Assembly: GCA_964476565.1 (NCBI GenBank)
Contig: CAYZBG010000014.1
Span: forward strand, 1 to 64,000
Source of the DNA: CAMAXB01 sp964476565
GTDB taxonomy: Bacteria; Verrucomicrobiota; Verrucomicrobiia; Opitutales; Opitutaceae
Reading direction: 5' to 3'
DNA: 64,000 nt
Below, piece after piece: positions 9,119 through 18,252 of the stretch. The position numbers and the translations under genes are program-made. Each line of letters opens with the position of its first letter. Position 1 is the stretch's first letter. The notes beneath the pieces were generated by a model. That model was not told where the DNA came from. It saw only the letters and a list, made by a program, of their open reading frames with translations, and made no database searches.

Positions 9119-10636
9119 ATGCTCCCCCGCCCCACCCGTTTCCAGCGCTTCCTTGACCGGCTTGAACGGGTCGGAAACGCGCTGCCACACCCCGCCACCC
9201 TCTTTCTCCTGCTGGCCGGCACGGTAGTGCTCGTTTCCGCGGTGCTGAGCGTGACCGGACTTGAGGTCATCCACCCCGCCCGCAACGAGCCCGTCCGCGC
9301 CTTCAACCTTCTCTCGGTTGAAGGCCTGCACCGCATCATCCTCGGGGTGCTGCCAAACTTCATCAATTTTGCGCCGCTCGGCTCGGTGCTGGTCTGCGTG
9401 CTCGGCCTCTCCATCGCCGAACACAGCGGACTGCTGAGCGCCGTGATGCGGCTGATCGTCCAGGCGGCGCCCGGACGGCTGCTGACGATGGTGGTCGTGT
9501 TCTGCGGCGTCACCTCCAACACGGCTGGCGACATCGGCTACGTCCTGCTGCTGCCGCTCAGCGCAGCGCTCTTTCATTCCGCCGGCCGGCACCCGCTCGC
9601 GGGCATCGCCGCCTCCTTCGCCGGCGTGTCCGGAGGGTTTGCGGCGAACCTGCTCATCTCGCCGACCGACGTCATCCTCGCGGGCCTGAGTCAGGAGGCG
9701 GCGCGAATTCTCGACCCGGCCTACACGGTGACCCCGATGGCCAACTACTTCTTCCTCGCCGCCTCGGTCTTTGTCGTCACCGCCGTGGGAACGGTCGTGA
9801 CCGAGAAAGTGGTCGTGCCGAGATTGGGCACCTATCGGGGGGACGCCGCCGCGCAGCCGATCACCGCGCTCACCGCCGCCGAGTGGCGTGGGCTGCGCTG
9901 GGCCGGGATTTCCCTGCTCATCCTGTCTGCCCTCGTGCTCGCGGGCCTGCTGCCCGAGAACGGTTTCCTGCAGGATCCGAAGAACCCGGGATTCATCGGT
10001 TCGTATTTTGTGCGCGGCCTCGTGTTCTTCATTTTTGTCTTCGGCCTCATCCCCGGTGTCGCCTACGGGATCGCGGCGGGCACGGTGCAAAGCGATGCGG
10101 ACGTCTACAAGGGCATGCAGCGAACCCTGGAACTGCTCGCCGGTTACCTGGTGGTGGTGTTCTTCATCGCCCAGTTCGTAGCCTTCTTCAACTGGACCAA
10201 CCTGGGCGTGATCCTGGCCGTCGAGGGGGCCACCGTGCTCCGTGCCCTCGAGCTGGGGCCGATTCCGCTGATGATCGGCCTCGTGCTGCTCACCGCCACG
10301 ATCAACCTCGTGGTCGGCTCGTCTTCGGCCAAGTGGGCGATGCTCGCACCGATCTTCGTCCCGATGTTCATGCTGCTCGGGTACGCACCCGAACTCACGC
10401 AGAGCGCCTACCGCGTGGGCGACAGCACCACCAACATCATCACGCCGCTGATGTCGAACTTCCCCCTGGTGCTGATGTTCGCACAACGCTACGAGCCCAA
10501 GGCCGGCATCGGCACCATGACCGCGCTCATGCTGCCCTATTCGCTCGCCAATCTGGTCGCATGGACCGCCTTCCTGATCGTCTGGGTGCTGCTCGGCTGG
10601 CCCCCCGGTCCGGGCGCCCCGCTCCTGATGCCGTGA
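9119..10636 (+). CDS. AbgT-family transporter
   Basis: A 505-residue inner-membrane transporter with about a dozen hydrophobic segments. AbgT of E. coli imports p-aminobenzoyl-glutamate, a folate breakdown product; some relatives export sulfonamides. Family hallmarks seen are NALPHPATLF near the N-terminus, TSNTAGDIGYVLLLPL, FAANLLISPTDVILAGLSQEAA, SSSAKWAMLAPIFVPMF and YRVGDSTTNIITPLM. It lies 60 bases after the FGase-like gene and ends the operon, 19 bases from the convergent flavoprotein gene. The context suggests import of a glutamate conjugate released by the upstream enzymes. Confidence 0.92.
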   Translation: MLPRPTRFQRFLDRLERVGNALPHPATLFLLLAGTVVLVSAVLSVTGLEVIHPARNEPVRAFNLLSVEGLHRIILGVLPNFINFAPLGSVLVCVLGLSIAEHSGLLSAVMRLIVQAAPGRLLTMVVVFCGVTSNTAGDIGYVLLLPLSAALFHSAGRHPLAGIAASFAGVSGGFAANLLISPTDVILAGLSQEAARILDPAYTVTPMANYFFLAASVFVVTAVGTVVTEKVVVPRLGTYRGDAAAQPITALTAAEWRGLRWAGISLLILSALVLAGLLPENGFLQDPKNPGFIGSYFVRGLVFFIFVFGLIPGVAYGIAAGTVQSDADVYKGMQRTLELLAGYLVVVFFIAQFVAFFNWTNLGVILAVEGATVLRALELGPIPLMIGLVLLTATINLVVGSSSAKWAMLAPIFVPMFMLLGYAPELTQSAYRVGDSTTNIITPLMSNFPLVLMFAQRYEPKAGIGTMTALMLPYSLANLVAWTAFLIVWVLLGWPPGPGAPLLMP

Positions 10637-10655
10637 CGCGCCGCCGGGAGCAGGA

Positions 10656-11909
10656 TCAGTCGGCCACGCCGGCCATGGCCCGGCCGGCGATCCAACCCGT
10701 CGTCCATGCCGCCTGAAAGTTGAAGCCGCCGGTGATGCCGTCGACATCAAGCACCTCCCCGGCGAAGTGCAGGCCGGGCCGCACCCGGCTCTCCATCGTG
10801 CGAAAGTCCACCTCGCGCAGGCGGACGCCGCCGCAGGTCACAAACTCCTCCTTGTTCATGCTCTTGCCCTCGACCGCAAACTCGGACGCCGAAACCTGAG
10901 CCGCGAGTGCCTGTAAGCGCGCGTTGGATACACCCGTCCAGCACAGCTCGGGTTCGAATGCGGCGCCGGCGACGAGGCGTTCCCATAGCCGGCCCGGCAA
11001 GCCGAAGGGATTGGCGCTGGTGACCTGCTTGCGCGGGTGCTCCTGCCGAAACTGCTCCAGCGCGGCGCGCACGGCCTCCGGGGGCCGCGGAGCCGCCCAG
11101 TTGATCACCAGCTTTGCCTTGTAATCACAGGCATGCAGCTCGCGCGCGCCCCAGGCCGAGAGCTTGAGCACCGCCGGACCGCTCAGCCCCCAGTGGGTCA
11201 CCAGGATCGGGCCGGCCTCCCGAAGTTTTGTGCCAGCGATGGCGGTCGCCACCAGCGGCACGGAGAGGCCCTCGAGGCCCCGCAGGCGCGGATCATCGAT
11301 GTGGAAGGTGAAGAGCGACGGTACCGGCGGCTCAATCGTGTGATCGAGCCGTGCGGCGATCGCCAGCCCGGCCGACCCTTTGTTGCCTCCCGTTGCCAAG
11401 AGAAGGCGATCCGCCTCGACGACGGAGTCGTCCGTCAAAGTCAGGCGGAAACGCGCCCCGCCCTCACCTGCGGCCCCGTGCAGACACTCCGCCTCGCGCA
11501 GGCCGCGGCAGACGGTCACGGTCACCCGGGCGGCGTCGGCGGCGGACCGAAGACAGTTCACGATCGTGGCCGAGTCGTCTGTGACCGGGAACATGCGACC
11601 ATCCTCCTCGGTTTTCAGCTCCACCCCGCGCGCGGCAAACCAGGCGACCGTTTCTCGCGGACCCCAGCGATGAAAAGGCCCGAGCAACTCGCGCCCTCCG
11701 CGCGGGTAACGTTTCACGAGCTCGCGCGGCTCGAAGCAGGCGTGCGTCACGTTGCAGCGCCCTCCGCCGGAGATGCGGACCTTGGCCAGGGGATGGGCCG
11801 TCGCCTCGTACAACGTGACCCGAGCGCGCGGGTTTGCCTCGGCCGCGGCGATTGCGGCAAAGAATCCCGCGGCTCCGCCGCCGGCGATGACGATCCGTGG
11901 TGCCTCCAT
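10656..11909 (-). CDS. HI0933/YhiN-family FAD-dependent flavoprotein
   Basis: A 417-residue flavoprotein. The dinucleotide-binding motif GGGAAG is at residues 10-15, followed by the family signature KVRISGGGRCNVTH (43-56). The C-terminal FAGEVLDVDGITGGFNFQAAW matches the family end motif. I chose the ATG at 11909. A longer in-frame start at 12083 would overlap the Spy-like gene's 3' end and its terminator, and it adds a Pro/Arg-rich stretch before the Rossmann motif. Relatives include the bile-acid reductase BaiN; the substrate here is unknown. Confidence 0.9.
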   Translation of the reverse strand: MEAPRIVIAGGGAAGFFAAIAAAEANPRARVTLYEATAHPLAKVRISGGGRCNVTHACFEPRELVKRYPRGGRELLGPFHRWGPRETVAWFAARGVELKTEEDGRMFPVTDDSATIVNCLRSAADAARVTVTVCRGLREAECLHGAAGEGGARFRLTLTDDSVVEADRLLLATGGNKGSAGLAIAARLDHTIEPPVPSLFTFHIDDPRLRGLEGLSVPLVATAIAGTKLREAGPILVTHWGLSGPAVLKLSAWGARELHACDYKAKLVINWAAPRPPEAVRAALEQFRQEHPRKQVTSANPFGLPGRLWERLVAGAAFEPELCWTGVSNARLQALAAQVSASEFAVEGKSMNKEEFVTCGGVRLREVDFRTMESRVRPGLHFAGEVLDVDGITGGFNFQAAWTTGWIAGRAMAGVAD

Positions 11910-11949
11910 GAAGACCGCAGCGTGCGCAGGTCGACGCGTCGGGGGCAAA

Positions 11950-11985
11950 ACGAAAACCGCCGCCGGCACAAAGGCAGGCGGCGGT
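11950..11985 (-). terminator. Rho-independent terminator after the Spy-like gene
   Basis: On the minus strand ACCGCCGCC and GGCGGCGGT (11977-11985 and 11956-11964) form a 9-bp GC stem with a 12-base loop, followed by TTTTCGTTTT. It lies 25 bases past the stop of the 12010-12447 gene. Confidence 0.8.
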
Positions 11986-12009
11986 CGGGAAAACGGAACG
12001 GGAGGGCCG

Positions 12010-12447
12010 TTACTTCTTGGGCTCGCCGTCGGGACGGCCCTTCTGGCCGCCGCCCGGTCCGCCGGGTCCGCGCGTCTCGGCAAACTTGGCCTGCTGCTCG
12101 GGCGTAAGGATGGCGCGGATCTGCTCGGCGAACGAACGGCGGATCGCCTGCATCTTTTCGCGCCGGGCTTCCTGAGTGAGCGAGGCGTCGGCGCGCAGGG
12201 CTTCGACGCTGGCGCGTTCGGATTCGAGGATCGCCTGCACCTTGGTCTTTTGCTCGGCGGTCAGGGCGAGGCGTTCGGACATCTGCTCAAGGCGGGCGCC
12301 AGGGCCACCGCCTCCGGGGCCACCGGGGCCGGCACGTTCCGGACGCTGAGGGCGGTCACCCGAGGGTTGAGCGGAAAGCGAGAGCGGGGCGGCAAGGCCG
12401 ACGGTAAGGGCGAGGACAGGGAGGAGAACTTTCGACAGGGCATTCAT
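12010..12447 (-). CDS. Spy/CpxP-like periplasmic LTxxQ-motif protein
   Basis: A 145-residue exported protein with a signal peptide (residues 1-26, cleavage near LSA-Q) and a Gly/Pro-rich linker. Its helical region carries two copies of the LTxxQ motif (LTAEQ 63-67, LTPEQ 115-119), typical of Spy/CpxP chaperones and stress sensors. The C-terminus is again Gly/Pro-rich (GGPGGGQKG). It is a single gene closed by its own terminator. The family buffers unfolded periplasmic proteins and often responds to metals or envelope stress; which applies here cannot be told. Confidence 0.8.
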   Translation of the reverse strand: MNALSKVLLPVLALTVGLAAPLSLSAQPSGDRPQRPERAGPGGPGGGGPGARLEQMSERLALTAEQKTKVQAILESERASVEALRADASLTQEARREKMQAIRRSFAEQIRAILTPEQQAKFAETRGPGGPGGGQKGRPDGEPKK

Positions 12448-12549
12448 GGCTGATGATGGTTTTGGATGGTTGTTCGGCAGCGCCCCGGGTCGCGTTGCTG
12501 ATGGAGAACTAGACGCGGTCTCCGGATTTTGGTTACATCACGCCTGTCC

Positions 12550-12921
12550 ATGACTCACGACGAGCTCGCCGCCCTTGCCGCTGCCACGGTCGCCGCCACC
12601 CGCCGGCGCCTCCCCGCCCGGCTGCGTCCGCTCGCCGAGGCTCTGCCGGTCGTCTATCACGACCGGCCCAGTCCGGAGATCCTGGGCGACGAGTTTGAAC
12701 CTGACATCCTCGGAATGTTCGCCGGCAGTCCCCACGGTCTCGACACGGGCGACAACAATGCCCTGCCCGCGCACATCATGCTCTTCCTGGAGAACCTTTT
12801 CGACTATGCCGAAGGGGACCGCGCAACCTTCCAGGAAGAGGTAAAGCTCACCTATTTGCACGAGCTGGGGCACTACTTCGGCTGGGATGAAGACGATCTT
12901 GAAGTCCGCGGCCTGGGCTGA
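12550..12921 (+). CDS. Small zincin-like metallopeptidase domain protein
   Basis: A 123-residue cytoplasmic protein with HELGHYFGWDEDDLEVRGLG at its C-terminus (HExxH at 104-108). It fits the small possible zinc metallopeptidases of the minimal-zincin group (PF06262), which are about this size. The ATG at 12550 is preferred to an in-frame TTG at 12529. It stands alone between the Spy-like and SYLF genes. Its substrate is unknown. Confidence 0.8.
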   Translation: MTHDELAALAAATVAATRRRLPARLRPLAEALPVVYHDRPSPEILGDEFEPDILGMFAGSPHGLDTGDNNALPAHIMLFLENLFDYAEGDRATFQEEVKLTYLHELGHYFGWDEDDLEVRGLG

Positions 12922-13001
12922 CCGACTCACGGAACCGTTCGTACTCCGCGCTTTCCAACGGGATGCGCCCGTGCATAGTCCCCCTTCAACCTTTTCGTGC
13001 T

Positions 13002-13685
13002 ATGAAGAAATGCTTCCTCCTCATGCTGGCCTTCCTCGCCGCCGCGGCCTCCGCCGTGGCGCAAAACACGCTGACGCGGAAGGACTACGTGACGCGCATC
13101 GAGAGCTGCGAGGCCATCCTGCGCGAGTTCATGCTGCGTCCCAACACCGCCATCCCGTCGGACATCCTTAAGCGCGCCCGCGGCCTGATCATCGTGAATC
13201 AGGTCAAAGCCGGCATCATCTTTGGCGTAAAAGACGGTTACGGGGTTGTCATGGTCAAGCGACCGGATGGCACGTGGAGCGTGCCGGCCTTCGTGAATGC
13301 GGGCGAAGCCAGCCTTGGCCTCCAGCTCGGCGCGACCACGGTGGAGACGGTCTACGTGATCATGGACGACCAGACGCCCCGCCTGCTCTTCAACCAACGG
13401 TTCAACGTCGGCGCCGATGCCAAAGCGGTCGCCGGTCCGCGCGTGGCTGACGCCGAGAGCTACAATCGTGCAATCCTCGCAACACCGGTGCTGGTCTACA
13501 ACAAGACGGCCGGACTCTACGCCGGCGCCACGGTCAAAGCCGGTTACCTGTCGCGCAATGACAACGCGAACCGGGCCTTCTACAACACCTCCTCCTCCCT
13601 GCCCGAGATCCTTTACAGCAACTGGATCACACCGCCCGCGGAGGTTCAGCCTCTGATGGCGTACGTGCAGGAGCTCACGCGCTGA
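13002..13685 (+). CDS. SYLF/Ysc84-domain periplasmic protein
   Basis: A 227-residue exported protein. The start at 13002 (MKKCFLLML) gives a good signal peptide with cleavage near AVAQ; an upstream in-frame start at 12963 would bury it. The rest fits the Ysc84/SYLF lipid-binding domain: ILKRARGLIIVNQVKAGIIFGVKDGYGV, then GEASLGLQLGA and the glycine-patterned strands GLYAGATVKAGYLS. SYLF domains bind phosphoinositides in eukaryotes; bacterial roles are little known. It is monocistronic with a strong terminator. Confidence 0.85.
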   Translation: MKKCFLLMLAFLAAAASAVAQNTLTRKDYVTRIESCEAILREFMLRPNTAIPSDILKRARGLIIVNQVKAGIIFGVKDGYGVVMVKRPDGTWSVPAFVNAGEASLGLQLGATTVETVYVIMDDQTPRLLFNQRFNVGADAKAVAGPRVADAESYNRAILATPVLVYNKTAGLYAGATVKAGYLSRNDNANRAFYNTSSSLPEILYSNWITPPAEVQPLMAYVQELTR

Positions 13686-13709
13686 GCCGCCTCCGCTCCC
13701 CCTTTCACC

Positions 13710-13745
13710 ACGGGTTGCTCCATCACAGGGGCAACCCGTTTTTTG
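13710..13745 (+). terminator. Rho-independent terminator after the SYLF gene
   Basis: ACGGGTTGC (13710-13718) and GCAACCCGT (13731-13739) form a 9-bp stem with a 12-base loop, followed by TTTTTTG. It serves the rightward gene and separates it from the convergent acyltransferase gene. Confidence 0.88.
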
Positions 13746-13766
13746 TGCCCCGACGGAACCATCCGC

Positions 13767-16745
13767 TCAGTTAAGCCACGTCAGGGCCGGCCGCTGGAGC
13801 GATCCGGCCAGCGCCGCCGCGTCCCGCTCGTCGCAGCGACCGGTGTCCTCGTCACCATCGAGAAACGCCACAAACTCAAGCTGGGTGGCGCCGGAGGGAC
13901 CGGTCCAATGCCGCACGATCTCGAGGGCCGGCAGGGTCTTCCGGCCAAGAATCTCCACGAGCGGAAAATCGATGTATCCATTAAAGGAGCGATACACCAG
14001 TTCCGTGCACACCAGCCGGTCACTGCTGAAGAAATCGAAGTCGAAATCGTAGGCCTTGCCCGCGTGGCTGAAGGCCCGGGCAATCACTTCCCGAACCTGC
14101 TCCGGAGAGAGGCGGGGGCGCAGCACCGCGACGGAATCAGCCTCTCCGATCGAGTGTTCCGCACTGGTAAAGACCACGCCGGCGCCAATCGCTTCGATGA
14201 TCACGTGTGCGCGTCCGCCGGCGTCCGGGCGCGCATACGCCTCGAGGTGACGCGCCACCCGTGGATCGTCCGCCAGGCCCATGGCGCGCAGGTCATCCAC
14301 CGTGCCGACGTACAGCGCAGAATGCGGCCAGTAGCCGGGCAGGAAGGCATTGGAAAGAAACCAGTTGCGACGCTGGAGGAGAATATCGCCCGGGCGGAGG
14401 CGCGGGCGCAGCGCCTCCAGTTTGTCCGGCGTGATCAGGGCAGCCCCGGAGCGCGGTTCGCGAATCTTCGTGTGCCCGACAAGCGAGGAGATGGCCGAAC
14501 TCGCCCGATAGTACCCTCCGCGCGCCCAGTTGCCGACGTCCGTGACGGCCGTCGCGACCTTGTAGGTCAACAACCGGTCCGACAGCCCGGCGGTGTACGC
14601 TCCGGCGGTCGCAATGGCGCCGTGAAAACGGGCGTAGGGCTCTGCTTGATACAACCCGGTCTCCCGCCAACGCGGTACGGTCGCGTGATAATGCTGCCAG
14701 CCGGCTTCCAGCCAGCGGCGGTGCGCCACGTTCGCGAGGTTTGAACGGATCTGATCGTACGTTCCCGCCGGCAGACCCCAGACCGGCTCAGGTTCGTTGA
14801 GCTTGCGGATCGCCGTCTCCTGACCTTCGAAGGCGAGGACAAAGCGGGCGGCGTACTCGTACGCGACTGCCGCGGCGGTATAGTGCAGCAGCAGCGCCCG
14901 CAGACGGTCGTGCTCGTCGTTGAGTTGGGCATGGCGCTGATACTTCCAAACCGTGCGGAGCAAGGCGGCCCGGTAGCTCAGGTAGGACACCATCATCCGC
15001 CTGATTTCATCGTCATCCTCCTGCCGGTAGTAGCTGCGCTGGCCTGCCAGCAGTTCGGCCTCAAACCGGCGGTAACGCGCCTCAAGCTCTGCGAGTCCGT
15101 CGATCACGGCCACGAGGGCCCGCTCATCCGTCTCGAGATTCTCCGCCCGCTCCGCCGGGGACCACGCCTGGAGGGCGGGAGCCTGGGTGCGCAACCACTC
15201 CACCGGACGATCGCGGAGGAGCCAAAGCGCGGCCAGCACCGTCACCGCGCAGACCGCCGAGCCAGCGAGCAGGTTGACCCAAAGCGGCGGTTTGTAGGTT
15301 ACCGAGTGCGGCCCAACGCCGGGTGCGTCCGACGCCGGACCGGAGGGGTTCAGCTCCGCAGCAAAGCCACGCAATTCGTCGACAATCGCCGCCTGTTGAT
15401 CCCGCAACGCGGTCGCCATCGCCGGCTTTGCCAGGAGCCTCAGCTGCGCCCACCACAACGGGACGGTTCGCCGGAACGACCGGCCGGCCTTCAGCGCGAC
15501 CAGCCCGGCCACCGGCATGACCGCCACCCAGGTCCAGGCCACCCACGGAAGAAAATAGACCCTCAGCAGCCACCAGACTGCGACATACCACAGGGCGTAG
15601 ACCGGCAGGCCGATGAGCAGTCGATACAGCGCCACGGTCATCCGTCCGGGCGTCTGCAGGCGTCCGGCCAGCAATCGCACCACGCCATGCGGGACGAGGT
15701 GATGAACCAGACCGGCAAAGCCCACCACGCCGCCCACCAGCAGGCCCACGCCATCGCGCACGAGCAAGCGGGCCAGGCGCCAGCCGCGCACCTGAAGGAT
15801 GCGGGCGTCGCCCGCCAGACCGCTCCGGCGCAGCGCGGCGTCGTGCGCTCGCACCCGCGCTGCGGCGGCCTCCGCGCGCGCACGGTCCACACGATGGAAC
15901 CGGTTGATCGCATCGGCGACCGCCTTCCGCTGATGCAACGCCTCCAGGGCATGACGGCGGTAGAAGCCGGCCGCCGGCAACAAGGCTTCGACTTCGTCGA
16001 GCAAGTCTTCCCAGGCCGGATCATCGAGATGCACCACGCATGCCTTCAGCCGCGCATCGATCTCCGCCGTGAGGGCGCGAAGGGCCGCAGGTCCCTCCGT
16101 GGGGAACCCGGCACGCCAGGCGGTCAGGCCGATCGGCTCGCCCACCTGGATCCACACGGCGGTGCGGAACCGCTCCTTGCGTTCGTAGTTCAGGCCCACC
16201 GGTACGACGCGCAGCTCCGTTGCCCCTGCCTCGAGGGCTTGCAAGGCCAGCCGGGCGGCACCGGACCGCACCATTTCCACCCGGGAGGCATCGTGGCTTT
16301 TGCCTTCCGGAAAGATCCCCATCACGTGCCCCGCCGCCAGCGTCCGGGCCGCCGCAGCCAGGGATTCAAAATTTTTCGCCACCTCTCCCCGATCATCCGA
16401 GCCGCGGTACGCCGGGACCATCCCGAGGGCGCGCAATACCGCCCCAAAAACCGGCACGCGAAACAGCGGCGCCTTTGCCATCAGCCGCACCGGCCGATCT
16501 GCGGCGATGCCCAGCAGTACGGGATCGATCAAGGAATTCGGGTGGTTGGCCACGAGCAGCACCGGCCCCGACCGGGGGATGCGCTCTCCACCGGAGACTT
16601 CGATGCGCGGATAGTAGAACTTGACCAGCGCGCGCACGAGGCGCCGCGCGAGGGAACCGGCGACTTCGAGGAAGGCCATGCGGGTGACCCGCGGACGAAA
16701 GCGGTTTGCGGCAGAGGCGTCGAGTCGCGAAATCCCGCCGCTCAC
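13767..16745 (-). CDS. PlsC-type acyltransferase fused to a YiiX-like NlpC/P60 (permuted papain-fold) domain
   Basis: A large membrane protein of 992 residues from the GTG at 16745, or 970 from the ATG at 16679. The N-terminal part is a lysophospholipid/glycerol-phosphate acyltransferase: NHPNSLID holds the NHx4D catalytic pair (H68, D74) and FPEGKS (144-149) is the substrate motif. Residues about 330-425 hold several transmembrane segments and another lies near 495-515. A helical region of about 250 residues follows. The C-terminal 210 residues resemble permuted NlpC/P60 proteins of the YiiX type: RPGDILL, then WPHSALYVG (H808), IIEAIGAGV (E851) and VCTELVYRSF (C913). The pairing suggests lipid remodelling at the membrane. 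It is a lone gene, convergent with the SYLF gene. Confidence 0.85.
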   Translation of the reverse strand: MSGGISRLDASAANRFRPRVTRMAFLEVAGSLARRLVRALVKFYYPRIEVSGGERIPRSGPVLLVANHPNSLIDPVLLGIAADRPVRLMAKAPLFRVPVFGAVLRALGMVPAYRGSDDRGEVAKNFESLAAAARTLAAGHVMGIFPEGKSHDASRVEMVRSGAARLALQALEAGATELRVVPVGLNYERKERFRTAVWIQVGEPIGLTAWRAGFPTEGPAALRALTAEIDARLKACVVHLDDPAWEDLLDEVEALLPAAGFYRRHALEALHQRKAVADAINRFHRVDRARAEAAAARVRAHDAALRRSGLAGDARILQVRGWRLARLLVRDGVGLLVGGVVGFAGLVHHLVPHGVVRLLAGRLQTPGRMTVALYRLLIGLPVYALWYVAVWWLLRVYFLPWVAWTWVAVMPVAGLVALKAGRSFRRTVPLWWAQLRLLAKPAMATALRDQQAAIVDELRGFAAELNPSGPASDAPGVGPHSVTYKPPLWVNLLAGSAVCAVTVLAALWLLRDRPVEWLRTQAPALQAWSPAERAENLETDERALVAVIDGLAELEARYRRFEAELLAGQRSYYRQEDDDEIRRMMVSYLSYRAALLRTVWKYQRHAQLNDEHDRLRALLLHYTAAAVAYEYAARFVLAFEGQETAIRKLNEPEPVWGLPAGTYDQIRSNLANVAHRRWLEAGWQHYHATVPRWRETGLYQAEPYARFHGAIATAGAYTAGLSDRLLTYKVATAVTDVGNWARGGYYRASSAISSLVGHTKIREPRSGAALITPDKLEALRPRLRPGDILLQRRNWFLSNAFLPGYWPHSALYVGTVDDLRAMGLADDPRVARHLEAYARPDAGGRAHVIIEAIGAGVVFTSAEHSIGEADSVAVLRPRLSPEQVREVIARAFSHAGKAYDFDFDFFSSDRLVCTELVYRSFNGYIDFPLVEILGRKTLPALEIVRHWTGPSGATQLEFVAFLDGDEDTGRCDERDAAALAGSLQRPALTWLN

Positions 16746-16894
16746 CGTCCCCGACCGCCACCACGGAGGCCAATCCGTGCGGGCGGAACGGCTTGGTCAC
16801 CGAACGCAGGGAAATTTGAGTTTGCCAGCCCCGCGACCCGGCGGTCACCTTGCCCCTTCACGTTCTGACCAACTCCTTTCAAAAACCAACAGCC

Positions 16895-18154
16895 ATGGCC
16901 GAAGAACTCTCAGGTAATGTCTTGGTGGGCCAATCCGGTGGCCCCACCGCCGTCATCAATGCCAGCCTCGCCGGTGTCATCGCCGAAGCGCTGAACCATA
17001 GCTGCATCGAGGAGATCTACGGCTGCTTGAACGGCGTTTTGGGCATCCTTCAGGAGGACTTGATCGACCTCGCCGCCGAGTCCCAGCAGACCATCCGCGG
17101 CCTGCGTTTCACCCCCGGCGCCGCCCTGGGTACGTGCCGTTACAAACTCAAGAAGCAGCAGGACTTCGAGCGCGTGCTTGAGGTCTTCAAGGCGCACAAC
17201 ATCCGCTACTTTTTCTACGCCGGCGGCAACGACTCCCAGGACACCGCCGACAAGATCTCCAAGCTCGCCCAGCAGCAGGGTTACGAGCTCCGGGTGATCG
17301 GCATCCCGAAGACGATCGACAACGATCTGGTCGTCACCGATCACTGCCCGGGCTACGGTTCGGTCATCAAGTTTATCTGCACCACCGTGCGCGAGCTCGC
17401 CTGCGACAACGAGGCCATGGGCCAGGGCGACCTGGTGTCCATCCTCGAGGTCATGGGCCGCAATGCGGGCTGGATCGCCGCCGGTGCCTCCCTCGCCAAG
17501 CGCCGCGATCATCCGCACGATCCGCCGCACCTCATCTACCTGCCCGAAGTGGCTTTCTCCGCCGAAAAGTTCGTCGCGGACGTTCAGCGCGTCCTGAAGC
17601 GCGAAAAGTACTGCCTCATCGTGGTGGGCGAGGGCTTGGTCGACGCCGATGGCAACTACGTCGCGGCCGCGGAGGCCACCGATGCCTTCGGGCACGCCCA
17701 GCTCGGCGGTGCGGGCGACTACCTGCGCAGCCTGGTCGAACAGAATCTTCCCGGCGTGAAGGCCCGCGTGGCCAAGCTCGGCATCTCCCAGCGCGCCGCC
17801 GCCCACGCCGGCTCAAAGACGGACGCCGACGAAGCGTTCCTCGCTGGTCAGGCCGCAGTCCGCGCCGCGATCAACGGCGAGACGGACAAGATGATCACCC
17901 TCGTGCGCGGTGACGGCGACCACTACACCTGCGAAACCGGCCTCGCCCCGCTGAGCGACATCGCCAACGGCGTGAAGAAGCTCCCGCGCGAGTGGATCAA
18001 CGAGGACGGCGTCAGCATGAACTTCCAGTTCACCCGCTACGCCCAGCCGCTCATTCAGGGCGAAACCCAGGTTCCGCACGAGAACGGCCTGCCGCACTTT
18101 GCCAAACTCGAAAAGCAGCGCATCGACAAGGTGCTGCCGGCTTACGAGCTCTGA
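16895..18154 (+). CDS. Pyrophosphate-dependent 6-phosphofructokinase
   Basis: A 419-residue phosphofructokinase that phosphorylates fructose 6-phosphate in glycolysis, probably with PPi. GQSGGPTAVINASL is at residues 12-25. The nucleotide-loop motif is GGND (110-113), an acidic variant unlike the GGDG of ATP enzymes, and the catalytic motif PKTIDND (138-144) matches PPi-type enzymes, which differ from ATP enzymes at the residue after PxT. The ATG at 16895 fits the domain start; an in-frame extension to 16850 adds 15 unrelated residues. It is a single gene with a strong terminator. The reaction would be reversible and save ATP. Confidence 0.92.
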   Translation: MAEELSGNVLVGQSGGPTAVINASLAGVIAEALNHSCIEEIYGCLNGVLGILQEDLIDLAAESQQTIRGLRFTPGAALGTCRYKLKKQQDFERVLEVFKAHNIRYFFYAGGNDSQDTADKISKLAQQQGYELRVIGIPKTIDNDLVVTDHCPGYGSVIKFICTTVRELACDNEAMGQGDLVSILEVMGRNAGWIAAGASLAKRRDHPHDPPHLIYLPEVAFSAEKFVADVQRVLKREKYCLIVVGEGLVDADGNYVAAAEATDAFGHAQLGGAGDYLRSLVEQNLPGVKARVAKLGISQRAAAHAGSKTDADEAFLAGQAAVRAAINGETDKMITLVRGDGDHYTCETGLAPLSDIANGVKKLPREWINEDGVSMNFQFTRYAQPLIQGETQVPHENGLPHFAKLEKQRIDKVLPAYEL

Positions 18155-18185
18155 GCCGCGCCCCGGACTCACCCTCCCCTTGATC

Positions 18186-18213
18186 AAGGCCGGTCATCAC
18201 GACCGGCCTTTTT
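18186..18213 (+). terminator. Rho-independent terminator after the phosphofructokinase gene
   Basis: AAGGCCGGTC (18186-18195) and GACCGGCCTT (18201-18210) form a perfect 10-bp stem with a 5-base loop, followed by a T tract to 18213. Confidence 0.92.
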
Positions 18214-18252
18214 GTTGAGCCCCTCCGCCGATTCCCCAACGCCCCGCCTGCC

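Noticed and set aside
8165..10750. Very long open frame (861 codons) on the minus strand opposite the FGase and AbgT genes
   Set aside because: Composition is His/Gly/Arg-rich as in antisense shadows of high-GC genes, and the opposite strand has two well-supported families.
14883..16868. Long frame (661 codons) opposite the acyltransferase-YiiX gene
   Set aside because: Arg/Gln/Pro-rich shadow; the minus strand carries clear catalytic motifs across the same interval.
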